Positions 1 through 11,904 of a DNA stretch of 64,000 nucleotides are shown here, in pieces. The notes below the pieces were generated by a model. The model was not told the DNA's origin. It was given only the letters and a program-made list of their open reading frames with translations, and did not search any database. Position 1 is the stretch's first letter, and every line of letters begins with the position of its first letter. Source of the DNA: Diospyros lotus (taxonomy: Eukaryota; Streptophyta; Magnoliopsida; Ericales; Ebenaceae). The stretch lies in contig NC_068351.1 in NCBI RefSeq assembly GCF_014633365.1, forward strand, positions 13,832,907 through 13,896,906. Direction: 5' to 3'. The translations under genes were made by a program, and so were the position numbers.

Positions 1-1598
1 TTACAGAATATATTACATATTTTATAATTTAGGTCAAAATCTATATAAATTCATCTATCTTATATATATATAAATCTAATTTTGAGCATTTTATATCACA
101 TTAAATATGAATCATATATATAGATTTCTTTGAAATAATTTAAACAAGTGTTCTCTCATTTTCCTATTTTAGTTATTCAAATAAATTTGTAGGGACTAAA
201 CACATTTAATGGACTTTGAAAAGTTTTATCAATTAAAATCTTCTTTAAAAACTTTAAACAACGAAATAAAATGATAAATTAATGTCACAAAGTCATAAAA
301 ATCTAATAAATGTCTGTCTTCTCCGTTTGTTTTTTTAACCTTTTCTTCCCATCTCCACTTCGTTGTTGTGAGCCACCGTGGGTCAACTATTTTTCTTCTC
401 TCTTTCTATTTTGTTTTATTTCTAAAAGAGTTTCTTGTCTTAGTGCTACGTTATTGGTATGGTAGAGTGAAATCCACTAAAAGATGTAACCATCATCACT
501 AAACCTCTTTCTTTCTCGTTTTTTGTTTTCTAAGATTTCTTTTTTGTTTGCTTGTTTAAATCTTTTTTATGGGCTTCTTTTAATGGATCTTTAGTGTTAT
601 TTGGTTTATCTTTTATTCGACCCCATTATAATACCTTTGTTTCCAGGCCTAAGAGATATCTCGGTACATCTACCTTTATTTGGTTCATTACCTTGGAAGG
701 AATTAATTTGAGAAAAACAAAAACAAAATAATATAGTTTTCAAAATTTTAGATACTTAGTTAGATTCAAAAAAAAAAAAATTTGAGGCATTAGATTCATT
801 TTCTATTCAAAATAATATAATTTGGTATTAGATTTATTTTCTTTACGTTTGACTTTTTGTTTTTCATTTTTTTAATGCAACAATAATATACGAAAAATAA
901 CAAATATGGTCTAATCTCAAGAAAATATTTAATGCAATTGTAATACCATTGATAGGTTGGAAAAAATAAGAAAAATTCACATCAAATGAAAAACCATGTC
1001 ACTAGAACCCATGCTCTATCAACCTATAATTTTACTCAAGATAGGATAAGTCTTCTATTGTCACAAAGGATCACTATTTCAAATGAACCATATTTTCGAA
1101 TTCCTCAAAGAATAACAAAGTAAAAAAGTCCAATCTAGGAAGAAGATAGAAATTGAGATATCTCCTGTAGTAAAATATGGATAGTCATTACAAACACAAT
1201 CCAAGCACGAGAAGATCTTGAGGGGTTTGTCTGTCAAACCATCTTTTGAAAGCATCAATAAACCCTCAATTCAAGACAATCGTTAAGATCTAGAGAATGG
1301 ATAAATCCAAGCCTAAAATGAAAGTTCATAAAATAGGCATCCCAAGTATTCTTGATGCCACATGCCTTGACGTCATAAACTCATGTTAAGATACTCCACA
1401 ATTACTCAGTAATTCTAATTCAACTCAATCATAGACTCATGAAACTAAGGGAAATCAACTAATCCTTTTGCGACATGAGCGGGACTTATTTTTTTCTTAT
1501 CGTGATCTTAATCACAAATCTCAACCCAAAAGGTATACAAAGACCTCGAATGGCGAGACAAAGGTATGACATTCAACGTTATTCTCATAAGCTTCCAA

Positions 1599-1635
<37 letters not shown>

Positions 1636-2439
1636 ACTTCCTAACTAATTTAAGCATCAGAGTGGTGTTATACCAACTAAACGTAAGGGCAAATGTTCTT
1701 ATTTTTTCTATGCACGAACCTTAAATTTGGATCATTTTGGCACATGGTTGATCTCTCATTTGAAGTCTTATAAATTCAATTAATGTCTCGTCCCTACATC
1801 ATCAATTTGATGTCATCTATGGAAATAAAGGTTTCTTTAACTTTACGAGATGGCAAAACACCTAACTAATTATCACATCATCAATAATCATCTATCCAAT
1901 CCGTAAACTCAACATGAAGAAAAACAATCAAGCAATCATCCAAAAACCCTAGATCTCTTAGCTCTTATCATGCAATTGAATGAGCTAATAAGGTAGGTCT
2001 AAATCCTTGTTAATAATTAAGAAATGAATAGCAATACTGAACACAATAATCAAATTTCAGTCAATCAAGGCAATGAAAGAAACAACAGTCTCTAAAATTA
2101 TACTAACGGGGATTGAACCACTAATTACAACAAGCAAAGAATCATAAACAATGTTAAAGCAAATACTCTGCCTTGGCAATCTCATCCCCATGATTTTAAT
2201 CACTAGAACTAAATGAGGGAAGATCAAGACCATAGCAATCAAACAAGTTGCTCTCATACTAAGAGTGGCAAGCATACAAGAAACCCTAATAATCATGTTA
2301 GGTGAAGTCATCTCAATCTCAATCCAAAAGTCAAAGCACAAACAAGTGTGAAGTATGTGAAGTCATACACGTGACCTTGAGCAAAGTCTACACTAGAGGC
2401 GTAGATCTCGAGTCGTATCATCAATCATGATTCCTTTAT
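1..2439. other. AT-rich intergenic DNA, no gene seen
   Basis: I see no supported gene here. The stretch is AT-rich with many stops in all frames. The one clear structure is a compound (TC)n/(AC)n microsatellite at about 1599-1634. The region from about 1000 on may be more decayed retrotransposon leading into the gag relic that follows, but I could not identify reading frames in it. Confidence 0.5.
1599..1634. repeat. (TC)n(AC)n compound microsatellite
   Basis: An uninterrupted run of TC dinucleotides passes directly into an AC run. It is a simple-sequence repeat with no evident function. Confidence 0.9.
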
Positions 2440-2935
2440 CTCACTAGGTATTCAATCAACCCGTTCCTAATCATTTTGAACATCCGTGCATTAATACATT
2501 TTTCAGAACAAAACATTCTTGGTGAAGAAAGTATCAAAACATTCTTTCATTTGGAGCATTAGCATGTCTAAAGGTTTCAAGGGAATTAGTGCCCTCTGAA
2601 GTCCAGTTCGATACTTCTTGAAGTCAAGCATAAACTAGGGGAAATGTTCAAGCAATATATACATGGAAAAATTCCAAATTGTCACCACCAAATTAGACAA
2701 GGTAGATGATTTACTAGCTATTGCAACTATATCTAATGAATAAAAAGATATTAGGTTCGATTCTTCTCTATTAAAAAATCCTCCTAAAACATTAAACGAG
2801 TTGTACATTCGCTTGCAACGTTACATTAGCACTGAAAAAGAACACTACAACCAAAAAGCTCATGTCAATACTAGAAAGTTTAAAAAAAAAAGAGGACACT
2901 ACCAAGGACAAAAGAAGAGATAACTTAGCAAATTG
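2440..2935 (+). mobile_element. Decayed Ty3/gypsy gag fragment
   Basis: Reading the plus strand across frames recovers a retrotransposon gag-like stretch. The clearest part, at about 2690-2920, contains NPPKTLNELYIRLQRYIS followed by a basic lysine-rich tail, a pattern seen in gag proteins of plant Ty3/gypsy elements. In-frame stops and frame changes interrupt it throughout, and no LTR, primer site, protease or polymerase could be joined to it. It is an old isolated relic. The family assignment rests on remembered protein pattern, so the lineage is uncertain. Confidence 0.55.
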
Positions 2936-3959
2936 GAGAGAAAAATGTTAAAACACATGGAGTTTTTTTGCAAATGATCTGAATAAATAGGATTTCTAGG
3001 TGAAATTTATCCAATAAAAAACACAGTTACATCTTTGAAATATAATAATTATTTTTAGAACGAAAAAAAAAATATATATATATATATGATAAAGACAAAA
3101 TGTTCTGTATTATTTGAATTCTACAAGAATTTTTTTAAAATATCACAATTTTAAAATAAATTAGCAAAATGCTACATGTTTTAAAGTATTTAACAAACTA
3201 GTATAATCCATCCACCTGGTCAAGTTCATGTTAGAAGCAAGCTAGTGTGGCAATCTAGCTTGACCAAGTAAAACTCGCTCTTGGGATTCCTAGTAGTGAC
3301 ATATGTTTTCTCATTTTTTTAGTTAATGTCAATCTTTTTAATTGTTTTATACATTTTTATTCTTTTTATTTTAGGTACCATTGCCAAGGGCACCCCATTG
3401 AGGCATTGCCGATGACCCTACAACACCAATCACCACTAAAGGCACTATTGAAGAATGTATCAACATAGGCCATGCATGGGTTGGCAACAAAAGTCCCTAG
3501 CTAGTTGCACAATAGGAGCCTATAGTTGCTCCTACTCAACATAAACGAAAGAAAAGGCCTACATGCCTTTGTTTTTACCTGTTTGGATGTTGATTTGTTG
3601 TATTATTTATATATTGGACACTTGAATTTTTTTTTTTTTGGGGGGGGGGTATATATAGAACTCGTTGGATGTGTACTAGAGACATTTGATGACATAAATA
3701 TAAAATTCATTGTCTAATTGTGACATACCAATGTAATAGCACAAAACTTGCTTATGGTAAAACTCGCACCTCACAAAAAATAAGTTGACTTTTGCAACGC
3801 AAAAATAACAACTTTGTAAAAAACAGTCATGCTAGTTACACATCATTTATGTACATCTTGAATTACACAATGCATTTAAATGACATAAACACCCCTCATT
3901 TTATTGCACCTCATTGCGCCTTAGATGAAACATTTTAGACATTAAAATATCATCGTAAA

Positions 3960-4024
3960 ACTTTTTTCTTGTAAAAATGCAAGCACGGTTATAACTTTTT
4001 TCTTGTAAAAATGCAAGCACGGTT
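3960..4024. repeat. 31-bp direct repeat, two adjacent copies
   Basis: Copies at 3960-3990 and 3994-4024 are identical and separated by three bases. It is a local tandem duplication in intergenic DNA. Confidence 0.9.
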
Positions 4025-5239
4025 CCTCTGTCGGCTGCACAGCCTTGGCTTTGCGTTACGAGCGTGGAACCTTGATCCACAACAACTCGATGCCTCATAT
4101 AGACTAATTTCGTTACTTTCAATGTGGACTGTCATTTGTATAAAAGGTGTAATAATTTATTATTAAATTTAAAAACCGTCTGAATGGCCATAGATAAGAG
4201 AGAACACACATGAAGTTTAGTGGAAACCACTTGCATCTCGGTCAAACTAACTTTAACAACCTATGGGTCACCACCAACCAATTATCAATGTTACACAATA
4301 AACATTTCATCCACCATTAGAAGTAAATACATTTCTGAACATACCCAAATATATATCTGCATAAAAGAGCACAAGCTTGAAAAAGCAAGCAAATTCTATT
4401 CAACTTTACTTTAGCAACCATAAGCAACGCTAGTTCTTTTCAGGCAATCACCAATACTTACTTATTCCTATACACACCCAAATAAATACAGGAAAGAGTT
4501 TATTATATATATATATAAATATAATACACTACAAACACTTGCGAAGTACCATCCGGTTGCCAAACTACTACCACGAGATGCTGTGCAGATTGATTAATGT
4601 TCGGGAAAGAATGGTTCAAGCTGTCCCCATAACATCTTTTCTTTGCTTCTGCTGTGGACTTCTTGCCATACAGATTTTTCTTCCTTTCTTTCTTTTTTTG
4701 TTTTTAGCCACTCCCCAGGAACAAACGGCAGCCCATACTAATCCCATTCTGACATCGAGGCCCCTATTGAATCTATTGTTCTGCTGCTTCGCTTTCTGCA
4801 CGCCATCCAAGCCAAACAATCTCCAGTCATTTCAGTATTTTGATGAAATACAGAGAAACATAAAATAAATTATGGATGACCATAAAATTTGTGTAATATA
4901 GATGTACATAAATAGTAGGCAAGGTAATAAATAAGACAGTACTAAAGTTCTGAAATCATAAAATTTCTTAATTCTGACACGAGGTAATTATTAGATCAAA
5001 TAAGTACATTTGACCTAATTGAATGATTTTTCCCTATCCAGATTAATACCAATCCAAGCCATTTCAAGCTTAAAATGTCACCAATTAACCAACCAACAAA
5101 AAAACTTGTTACAAATAATATCTTGTTGCATATAATTCTTAACCTTTTATATTTTTGCATGCATATTCTACACAATAAATGCAGTTTAAATTACAATCAT
5201 AAATTATCTACAATTACAAACACAAATGTCAAAACTGAT

Positions 5240-5595
5240 AAGTGAGAGACAGAGTGAGACTGAGACTAAGACTAAAAATGAGAGATCAACCTGAGAGAGA
5301 TTGAGGACTGAGCCACCATCTGAAACTGGAAGAGAGAGAGATTGGGAACAGTAGTTACAGAGAAGGTTGCAGGGGGGGGGGGGGGGGGGTGTTCAGAAAC
5401 TGAGAGAAAGAGAGCAAAATAAAAAAATAAAAAAAAAAAAAAACAAGACAGAGAGAGAGAGAGATATTTAGTCTTCTTTACTACCAGAAAGAACTTTCTT
5501 TCTCAATGAGATTCAGAAACTGTGAGAAAGAGAGCAAGAGAGAGAAAATCAAGGCAGAGGGAGAGGTAGTGAGTCTTCTCAGCTACCGGAGAGAT
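5240..5595. repeat. GA-rich local tandem duplication with a G18 run
   Basis: Two related GA-rich units begin with TTCAGAAACTG at about 5392 and 5512 and share downstream words (GAAAGAGAGCA, then a GTCTTCT...CTACC block). A run of 18 G lies at 5372-5389 and an A/GA microsatellite at 5420-5464. On the minus strand this would be a CT-rich tract like those in plant 5' leaders, but no linked coding exon was found. Confidence 0.7.
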
Positions 5596-6051
5596 CTAGG
5601 TAACATTTGTTAAAATGAGCAAGATAAAGTTGCATCAAGATAACTTATCAGTAAAGTCCAAAATAACTTATCCGAAATGAGAGGAGAGATAAATTTATCT
5701 AAAAAATTCAAGATAAGAAGTCATATAATTTCTTTCCAGATAAATTTAACAAATACAATGGAAAACACTTTTGTCCGGGATGCTTTCCATATCCCATTTT
5801 TTTCAGTCTATATCTTGATTAACAAACATTACCTCAAGCTATTGAGACAAGGCTAGACTGTTAGGGATACAAAGTGGGGGCTTATTTTCACTGCTGGATC
5901 TGAGAGATCTGGGAGCATAGTCCAGAACAGAAAGACAACATCCTTTATGTAAGATCTAATGTGGACATGACAATTGTAAGAAATCCTTCGGATTTCTGGG
6001 GCAATAGAAAAGAGGTGTTACCTATTATTAACTGCCAAACCTTATGGTTGA

Positions 6052-6255
6052 TGTAAGGAGAGAAAAATATTCTGTATTTTTCTGTTTCTTGCGTAGACAC
6101 GTTACACTATTATATATACATTCTAGATCCTAGGATTGTGCTTAGGATATTTTACTTTATATATTTACAAAGTTGACTATCCTACCTATTCTATTCTTAC
6201 AACATTGAATGCTCTAGTTGTCTAATTTCTATATATATAGTTTCTATGGATAACA
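6052..6255 (-). repeat. Copia A 3' LTR
   Basis: Matches the 5' LTR at 19568-19769 along its whole length. It starts (minus strand) with TGTTATCC directly after a G-rich polypurine tract and ends CTTACA. Confidence 0.9.
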
Positions 6256-6262
6256 CTCCCCC

Positions 6263-8394
6263 TCAAGCTAAAGTATAGGTGTTAATCATATCCAGCTTGT
6301 TACATAGATGGTCAATTCTAAAATCATTCAATGTTTTTGTGAATATATTACCTAGTTGTTTGCATGTCATGACATGACCAATTGATGTGATGTTTTGCTG
6401 GATCTTTTCTCGGATGAAATAACTATCAACTTCAATGTGTTTGGTTCTCTCGTGGAGAACTAGATTTGATGCAGTATGAAGAGCAGCTTGATTATCACAC
6501 CATAACCTCATAGGTAGAGGGTTACCCAATCCAATTTCACTCATTAGTTGATAGATAGATCCACTAAGCTCACATGTTGACTATCATTGCTTGATATTCT
6601 GAGTTCGCACCAGACTGAGACACCATATTCTGCTTCTTACTCTTCCATGCAACCAAATTGCCACCAACAAAGACAACAATATTCCGTTGTCGATCTCCTG
6701 TCAACCTTAGAATAAGCCTAACATGTGTCTGTGAAACATTTAATATTAGAGTGCCTATGATTTTTATATAATATGCCATGGGACTCCTTTGAGATAGCAC
6801 AAAATCTCCTTTAAAGTAGTCCAATGAGCCATTTTGGGAGAGGACATAAATTGACTTACAATGTCGATAGGATAAGCGATATCAGGGCAAGTCACGATTA
6901 GATAGTTCAATTTCCCAACCAGCCTTCTATACATTTTAGGATTTCCAAATTGCTCTCCCTCATCAGTTGTAAGATGCAAGTTCGTATCATTGGCACACTA
7001 CATGGTTCGACTCCCAGCTTCCTTGTTTCAATCAAAAGATCAAGGACATATTTACCTTAGGAGAGAAAGATACATTTTTTAGATCTCGTTACCTCAATTC
7101 CCAAGAAATATTTCAACTCTCCCAAGTTCTTGGTCTAGAATCTCAACTGGACGAAGGACTTAAGAGATGCAATGCCTGTATTGTCACTCCTTGTGATAAC
7201 AATATCATCAACATATACGACTAGCAATATTATACCAGCCTTTGATTGTTGATAAAACACAAAATGATCGCGAGAACCTTTTTTAAGTCCAAACTCTTGA
7301 ACTACCTCATTAAACTACCCAAACCAAGCACGAGGACTTTGTTTTAGACCATATAGAGATTTTCAAAGTTTACAGACCTTTCTAGACTCCCCCTAAGCAA
7401 CAAACCTAGGTGGTTGCTCTTGTAAGTCACCATGAAGAAAAGCATTCTTGACATCGAATTGATAAAGGAGCCAATCATTAGAAGCAACCAGAGAGATAAA
7501 CAAGCGAACAAAAGCAAGTTCAGCCACTAGAGAAAAAAGTATCAGAATAATTAACACCGTAGGTTTGAGCATACCCTTCAGCAACAGGATAAGCTTTGAC
7601 CGAGCCACAAAACCATTAGGATTAACCTTGACAACAAATACCCATTTGCATCCAATAGTTGTCTTCCCGGGAGGTAAAGGAACAAGATCCCAAGTACCAT
7701 TCTCATCCAAGGCCCGCATCTCATCAACCATAGCCACAGGCCAACTAGGGTGAGAGAGAGCTTCAGATAAACATTTAGGAACCGAGACAAAATTGAAAGA
7801 TGAAATAAAGCACTAATGGAAAGGAGATAAATGTGTGTAAGAAGCAAAAGAAGATATAACATGAGTACATTAGCATTTACCTTTGTGAAGAGCAATGGGA
7901 AGATCAAGGCTCAAACCAGCATATGAAATAATCGAGGTAGTAGTGGATGTAGGAGGCCCCACAAATGAAGAAGAAGCTAGTGGAGGATGTGAAGTAGTAG
8001 ACTGAGCCTTGCGAGAATACACTTGAAGAATAGGTGGGTTAGGAGACAAATGGAGCAACGTGAGTGGTCACAGACCAAGATGTCATCATCCCCATGGGCA
8101 TCCTCATGATTAGAGGAGGTAGGGAAGAGGGTAACGGTCTCAAAGAAGGTGACATCAGCAGAGACCAAGTACCGGGCACGAGTAGGAGAAAAACAATGAT
8201 AACCTTTCTGAGTACGGGAGTATCCGAGAAACACACTTGAGCGATTTAGGATCCAACTTAGATAAGTGAGGACAGACATCGCAGACAAAAAATGTGTAGC
8301 CAAAGATACGAGATTCAACAGGGAAGAGAGACTGAGAAGGAAATAAGATAAGAGTAAGGAATATCCCCCCAAGGATAAAAGAAGGCATGCAGTT
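6263..8394 (-). pseudogene. Copia A pol, integrase C-terminus to RNase H
   Basis: Broken minus-strand frames read in order: the integrase C-terminal part (FGY and DVCPHLSKLDPKS, then FLGYSRTQKGY and VSADVTFFE, about 8060-8394), the start of reverse transcriptase (GTWDLVPLPPGK, CKWVFVVK, FDVKNAFLHGDL, about 7400-7740), the polymerase tail (YRRLVGKLNYLIVTCPDIAY near 6900) and RNase H (LWCDNQAALHTASN, HERTKHIEVD, FIREKI, about 6270-6540). The order is standard for Ty1/copia pol. Numerous stops and frame shifts show it is dead. It continues the integrase found at 11027-11540 on the far side of copia B. Confidence 0.85.
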
Positions 8395-8513
8395 TATTGC
8401 AATAGGGAGAGAAAAAAATAATACCTCGAATATATTTGCAAATGATGAGAACAACAGCTTAAATACAAGGAATACAAAGCCTACTTTCTAACTAAACTGT
8501 CCTTAATAGGGAT
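8395..8513 (-). repeat. Copia B 3' LTR, 5'-truncated
   Basis: About 120 bp matching 10776-10895 (shared blocks such as GCAATAGGGAGA and CTTAAATACAAGG). The LTR start is missing because the internal deletion joins integrase codons directly to mid-LTR sequence near 8513. Confidence 0.8.
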
Positions 8514-8524
8514 CTTGGACTGTA

Positions 8525-10579
8525 AATACAATGCCCTAGCCACATTTAGAAGGTGTTGATGCTTCCTCTCAACAACTGAATTTTGTTCAGGTCTCTCAAC
8601 ACAAGAAAACTAGTGTATAACTCCCTTAGAGGCAAATATTCAATAAATTGTAATTCAGGAGCATTGTCCAATCTAAATTTCTTAATCACCTTGTTGAATT
8701 GTGTCTCAACCAAAAAGAAAAACTTGGGAACAATAGTTCTAGCCTCAGACTTATGCCTCATAAGAAAAACCCAAGTGAATCTAGTGCAGTCATCAACCAA
8801 TGTAAGGAAGTATCTATGACCAACATAGGTTGGAACATGGAAGGCCCCCAAGTATCACAATGAACAAGAGGCACACTTTGATAGATGATTATGTGAAACA
8901 AAAGACAACCTTCTTTATTTAGCCAAAGGACATACAGAACAAAATTCATTGTCATCATTTCTATAATGTAATTGAGTCTTATATTGAGTCCATCTTTTTA
9001 AAAGAAAGATGAACTAGCCTGCTATGCCAAATAGCTTTACTAACAACATTAGCTACTGTGGCAAGATGAATATTTCCCTTATCTATCCTTATACTATTAG
9101 GAACTCCAGTGACAACATCAAACACATATAGCCTTTCAATCAAACCACCCTTGCCAATCATCTTCAAGGTGAGTGTATCCTGAATAAAACAGGCATGAAA
9201 GGAGAAATTGAGACTCGTGGCATTCTTCCCAACTAATATGCTCACAAAAATTAGGTTAAACTTGAATTGTGCCACATATAGAACATCTTCTAGAACTACA
9301 TGTGGAGTAAGTTTAACACTACCAACAAATTGAACTGAAATCTGAGTATGATCAGGAAGAGTAATATAGGCATTCTAAATAGGCCTCATCTCAACAAAAG
9401 AGGAATGATTAAAGCAAATATGACTTGTGGTTCCTGAGTCCAATATCCAATATCTAGGACAACTAACCAAAGGACTAATAGAAATAAAGAGGTAGATACC
9501 TGACGCCTGATCAGAGGAGGAGGCATCAGGAGATTCTACACTGTTCTTGGCACTTGTAAGATGGGAGGAGCTCAATACATTCAACAAATGTTGATATTGC
9601 AATGGGTTTAATGACTGCATAAAACCTTATACCCCCAGATTTTGAGGAAGACAAGCACTTGAACCAGACACCTAACTCACAATAGCAAACTTCATGTGAT
9701 TAGAATTAATCTGAGCTTGACTAGGGTTATTGTTCCGTTGTTTAGGTTTATAACTTGGGGGATAGCCATGGAGCTTATAACACTTGTCCATAGTATGTCC
9801 ATCGTCCCCACAATGAGTGCATATAGGCCTCTCCATCTTCTGAAATCTTACCCTGATTAAGCCTATTTGTATCATACTTAACAGAGAAAATAACCGGATC
9901 AACAGCAGAATTATGAGCATTCCTCTGATTCTCTTCCTGAGTAACTAGGGCAAAAACTTTATTAATTGGTGGTATCGGATTCATTAACAACTGGTCCCTA
10001 ACTTGTGCATAGGAGTCATTTAATCCCATCAAAAAAGACATTACGTACTCGGTGCAATAATGACCAACTAGTGCTTTTGCACCACCACAAGAACACCCAC
10101 CACATGAACATGTAGGCCTATAGTTGCTAAGCTCTTCCCAAATGATCTTAAGTTTTGTGAAATATGCACTCACAAACAATTGTCCTTGTGTTAAATTCAT
10201 CAATTCTTTCCTAAGTTGGAAAATTCGAGGGCCATTATTTTGTTGATATCTCTCCTTAAGGTCAATCCATATATCACGCGTTGAATCAAAAAATATCACT
10301 TACAAAAATCTCTCTAGAAACAGAATTCAATATCCAAGGTATCACAATATTATTGTTTCTGATCCAAGCATTGAGAAGAGGTTCATCACCTGATGGCCAA
10401 GAAATCAAACCATTAACAAACCCTAGTTTATTCTTTACTGAGAGGGCAATCAACGTCACGCAGCTCCACGAGGCATAGTTGTCTCTCGTCAGCGATTGAT
10501 TAACAAGCAACAACCCAAGGTTATCAGAATGATGCAAAAAGTAAGGGCTTGAGTCATCTTCAATGGCGGAATTGCTCAT
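8525..10579 (-). pseudogene. Copia B gag-protease-integrase remnant
   Basis: Gag probably starts at the ATG at 10579 (MSNSAIEDDSS). The gag body follows (9775-10300, with an LRKELMNLTQGQLFVSAYFT segment), then an intact CCHC zinc knuckle CTHCGDDGHTMDKC at about 9790-9830, the aspartic protease motif LDSGTTSHIC at about 9420, the GAG-pre-integrase region (8979-9275) and an integrase core with HRYFLTLVDDCTRFTW and LDNAPEL (8546-8851). Stops and frame changes separate the parts, and the frame ends where the 3' LTR fragment begins. It encodes no polymerase. Confidence 0.82.
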
Positions 10580-10775
10580 TGACGAGGAAGACAGATCTGG
10601 TGTTATCGTCACCATAAAACAAATATGGACGATCGATTGAAGCAGAAGGAAAGAAATTGATAGCAATCTTTGAACAAAGGAGCGCGAGAAAACGAAATCG
10701 CCGGTCACCGGAAAAGGTCGAAACACGATGATAAAAGTTGAAGAGAACAAGGCAAACCCTAGTGCTTTGATACCA

Positions 10776-10968
10776 TATTGCAATAGGGAGAAAAAAAAAT
10801 AATGCCCCGGATATATTTGCAAATGCTGAGAACAATAGCTTAAATACAAGGAAAGCAAACACCTTGCTTTCTAACTAAATTGTCCTTAATTACATAAATG
10901 CCCCTACTAATTAACCAACAAGGCAAAATAATAGTAATGGCAAGTAAAAATAACAATGAAATCTATTA
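10776..10968 (-). repeat. Copia B 5' LTR
   Basis: Lies between the AACCG target site and the TGGTATCAAAGC primer site. The inner 120 bp repeat at 8395-8513. The terminal dinucleotides read TA...TA rather than TG...CA, probably through C/G-to-T/A decay. Confidence 0.75.
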
Positions 10969-11026
10969 CGGTTAATCAAGAAGCAGGCAGTAGAGATTGC
11001 ATAAACTCAAAATGGTTTAGGAACTT

Positions 11027-11540
11027 TCATGTGGAAAAGAAGAGCCCAGGCAGTTTCCAAGAGATGTCTATTTTTTCGGGCGGGGTATAAACACAAGACC
11101 ATTCATGAAGAATGCCATGTGAGAGAAAAGAGGTAAATGAGGCAGAAAAATATTCAACGGCATTATCGCTACGTAAAACACATGCATTAGTATGAAACTG
11201 TGTTTGGATATCAGCAAGGAAGGAACGAAATATAGAAAATAATTCAAAGCAAGTTTTCATTAAATAGAGCCACACAACACAAGAATAATTGTCAACAAAG
11301 GTTACAAAATATCGATATCCAAAGTTGGAAGGCACCAAACAAGGACCACAAACATCGGAATGGACTAACATAAAAGGAGACGAAGTGTGTTTAATAATTC
11401 GAGGGAAATAAGACATACAGTGGTGCTTAGCAAATTGACGGGATTCACATTCTAAATGAGATAAGGAAGAAAAATGAGGAGACAGCTTCTTCAACGAAGA
11501 CAATTAGGGTGAAGAGCAGATATCTTTTCTAATTAGGTTT
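11027..11540 (-). pseudogene. Copia A GAG-pre-integrase and integrase core fragment
   Basis: Minus-strand frame carrying LSSLKKLSPHFSS..LECESRQFAKHH (zinc-binding H-C region partly worn), then the catalytic core with VHSDVCGPC, FGYRYFVTFVDNYSCVVWLY and LRSDNAVEYF. A frameshift near 11080 moves the ETA..LLFHM segment out of frame. The frame runs to the LINR codons at about 10974, exactly where copia B interrupts, and the continuation is at 8394 downward. Upstream (above 11540) the copia reading is lost. Confidence 0.85.
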
Positions 11541-11904
11541 CTCGTTCTCGATAGCCAGCTTTGAATAGTGTAGTTTGGTATATAGTATGGCAAGATTTTG
11601 GAAATGATACCCTTATTTCCATGTCTCCCAACTACTTTATTGCCTACTTTGATTTCACGTCAAAACATCTATACCTGGACTGAGCATATCAAAGACATAC
11701 AAAAGTGGTTGCCTTGGGGCATATTATATGAAGGGCTTTTCCCTTAATAGTAAAGTTGCTCGAGGCAAGAAAATTGACGTCCCAGACGATACTAGATATC
11801 AAGAGGAGAGAGGATACTTGAGCAAACAATTGGTTGTGGAACTGGTGGGGTAGGAATAGTGTCAAGGAGATACAGACAACTGGACTTTTAATGGAGGCTC
11901 AGTA
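11541..11904. other. Filler between copia A and gypsy C, with a plastid-like scrap
   Basis: This stretch belongs clearly to neither the flanking copia A integrase nor the gypsy C polyprotein. Part of it (11589-11659) reads as plastid rpoB on the minus strand. The rest is unassigned. It may be filler DNA captured at the truncated 5' edge of gypsy C. Confidence 0.45.
11589..11659 (-). pseudogene. rpoB: Plastid rpoB-like fragment (nuclear plastid DNA candidate)
   Basis: One minus-strand frame reads [20 protein letters not shown] followed by KILP, a close match from memory to the highly conserved GDKVAGRHGNKG block of the plastid RNA polymerase beta subunit. Only about 71 bp show it, and the frame is lost on both sides. 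Two apparent substitutions (D to N, A to V) fit C-to-T decay. I infer a small nuclear insertion of plastid DNA; no alignment was run. Confidence 0.55.

Larger units (their letters stand above)
2936..6051. other. Intergenic DNA with simple repeats, no gene supported
   Basis: No convincing gene. The stretch contains a T13-G10 homopolymer junction at 3627-3649, a 31-bp direct repeat, an AT dinucleotide tract near 4506-4518, and a GA-rich part from about 5240. A relatively GC-rich patch at 4540-4870 is open in short frames on both strands, but neither translation looks like a known protein, so I call no gene. The last bases, 6047-6051 (GTTGA), are the probable target site of copia A. Confidence 0.5.
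8395..10968 (-). mobile_element. Copia B, deleted element nested in copia A integrase
   Basis: Minus-strand copia element sitting inside the integrase of copia A. Its 5' LTR is 10776-10968, followed by primer site TGGTATCAAAGC (minus, ending at 10775). A partial 3' LTR at 8395-8513 matches the 5' LTR over about 120 bp. Host sequence at the junctions is AACCG (10969-10973) and AACTG (8390-8394), a likely target duplication with one C-to-T change. Between the LTRs are gag, protease and part of integrase. Reverse transcriptase, RNase H and the start of the 3' LTR are missing, so one internal deletion removed the 3' half. Confidence 0.8.

Noticed and set aside
2057..2341. 94-residue minus-strand frame
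   Set aside because: Hydrophobic low-complexity translation in AT-rich DNA next to a plus-strand gag relic; no family features.
4539..4868. Coding exon on either strand in a GC-richer patch
   Set aside because: Two overlapping short frames exist on opposite strands, with no recognisable domain, start context or linked exons.
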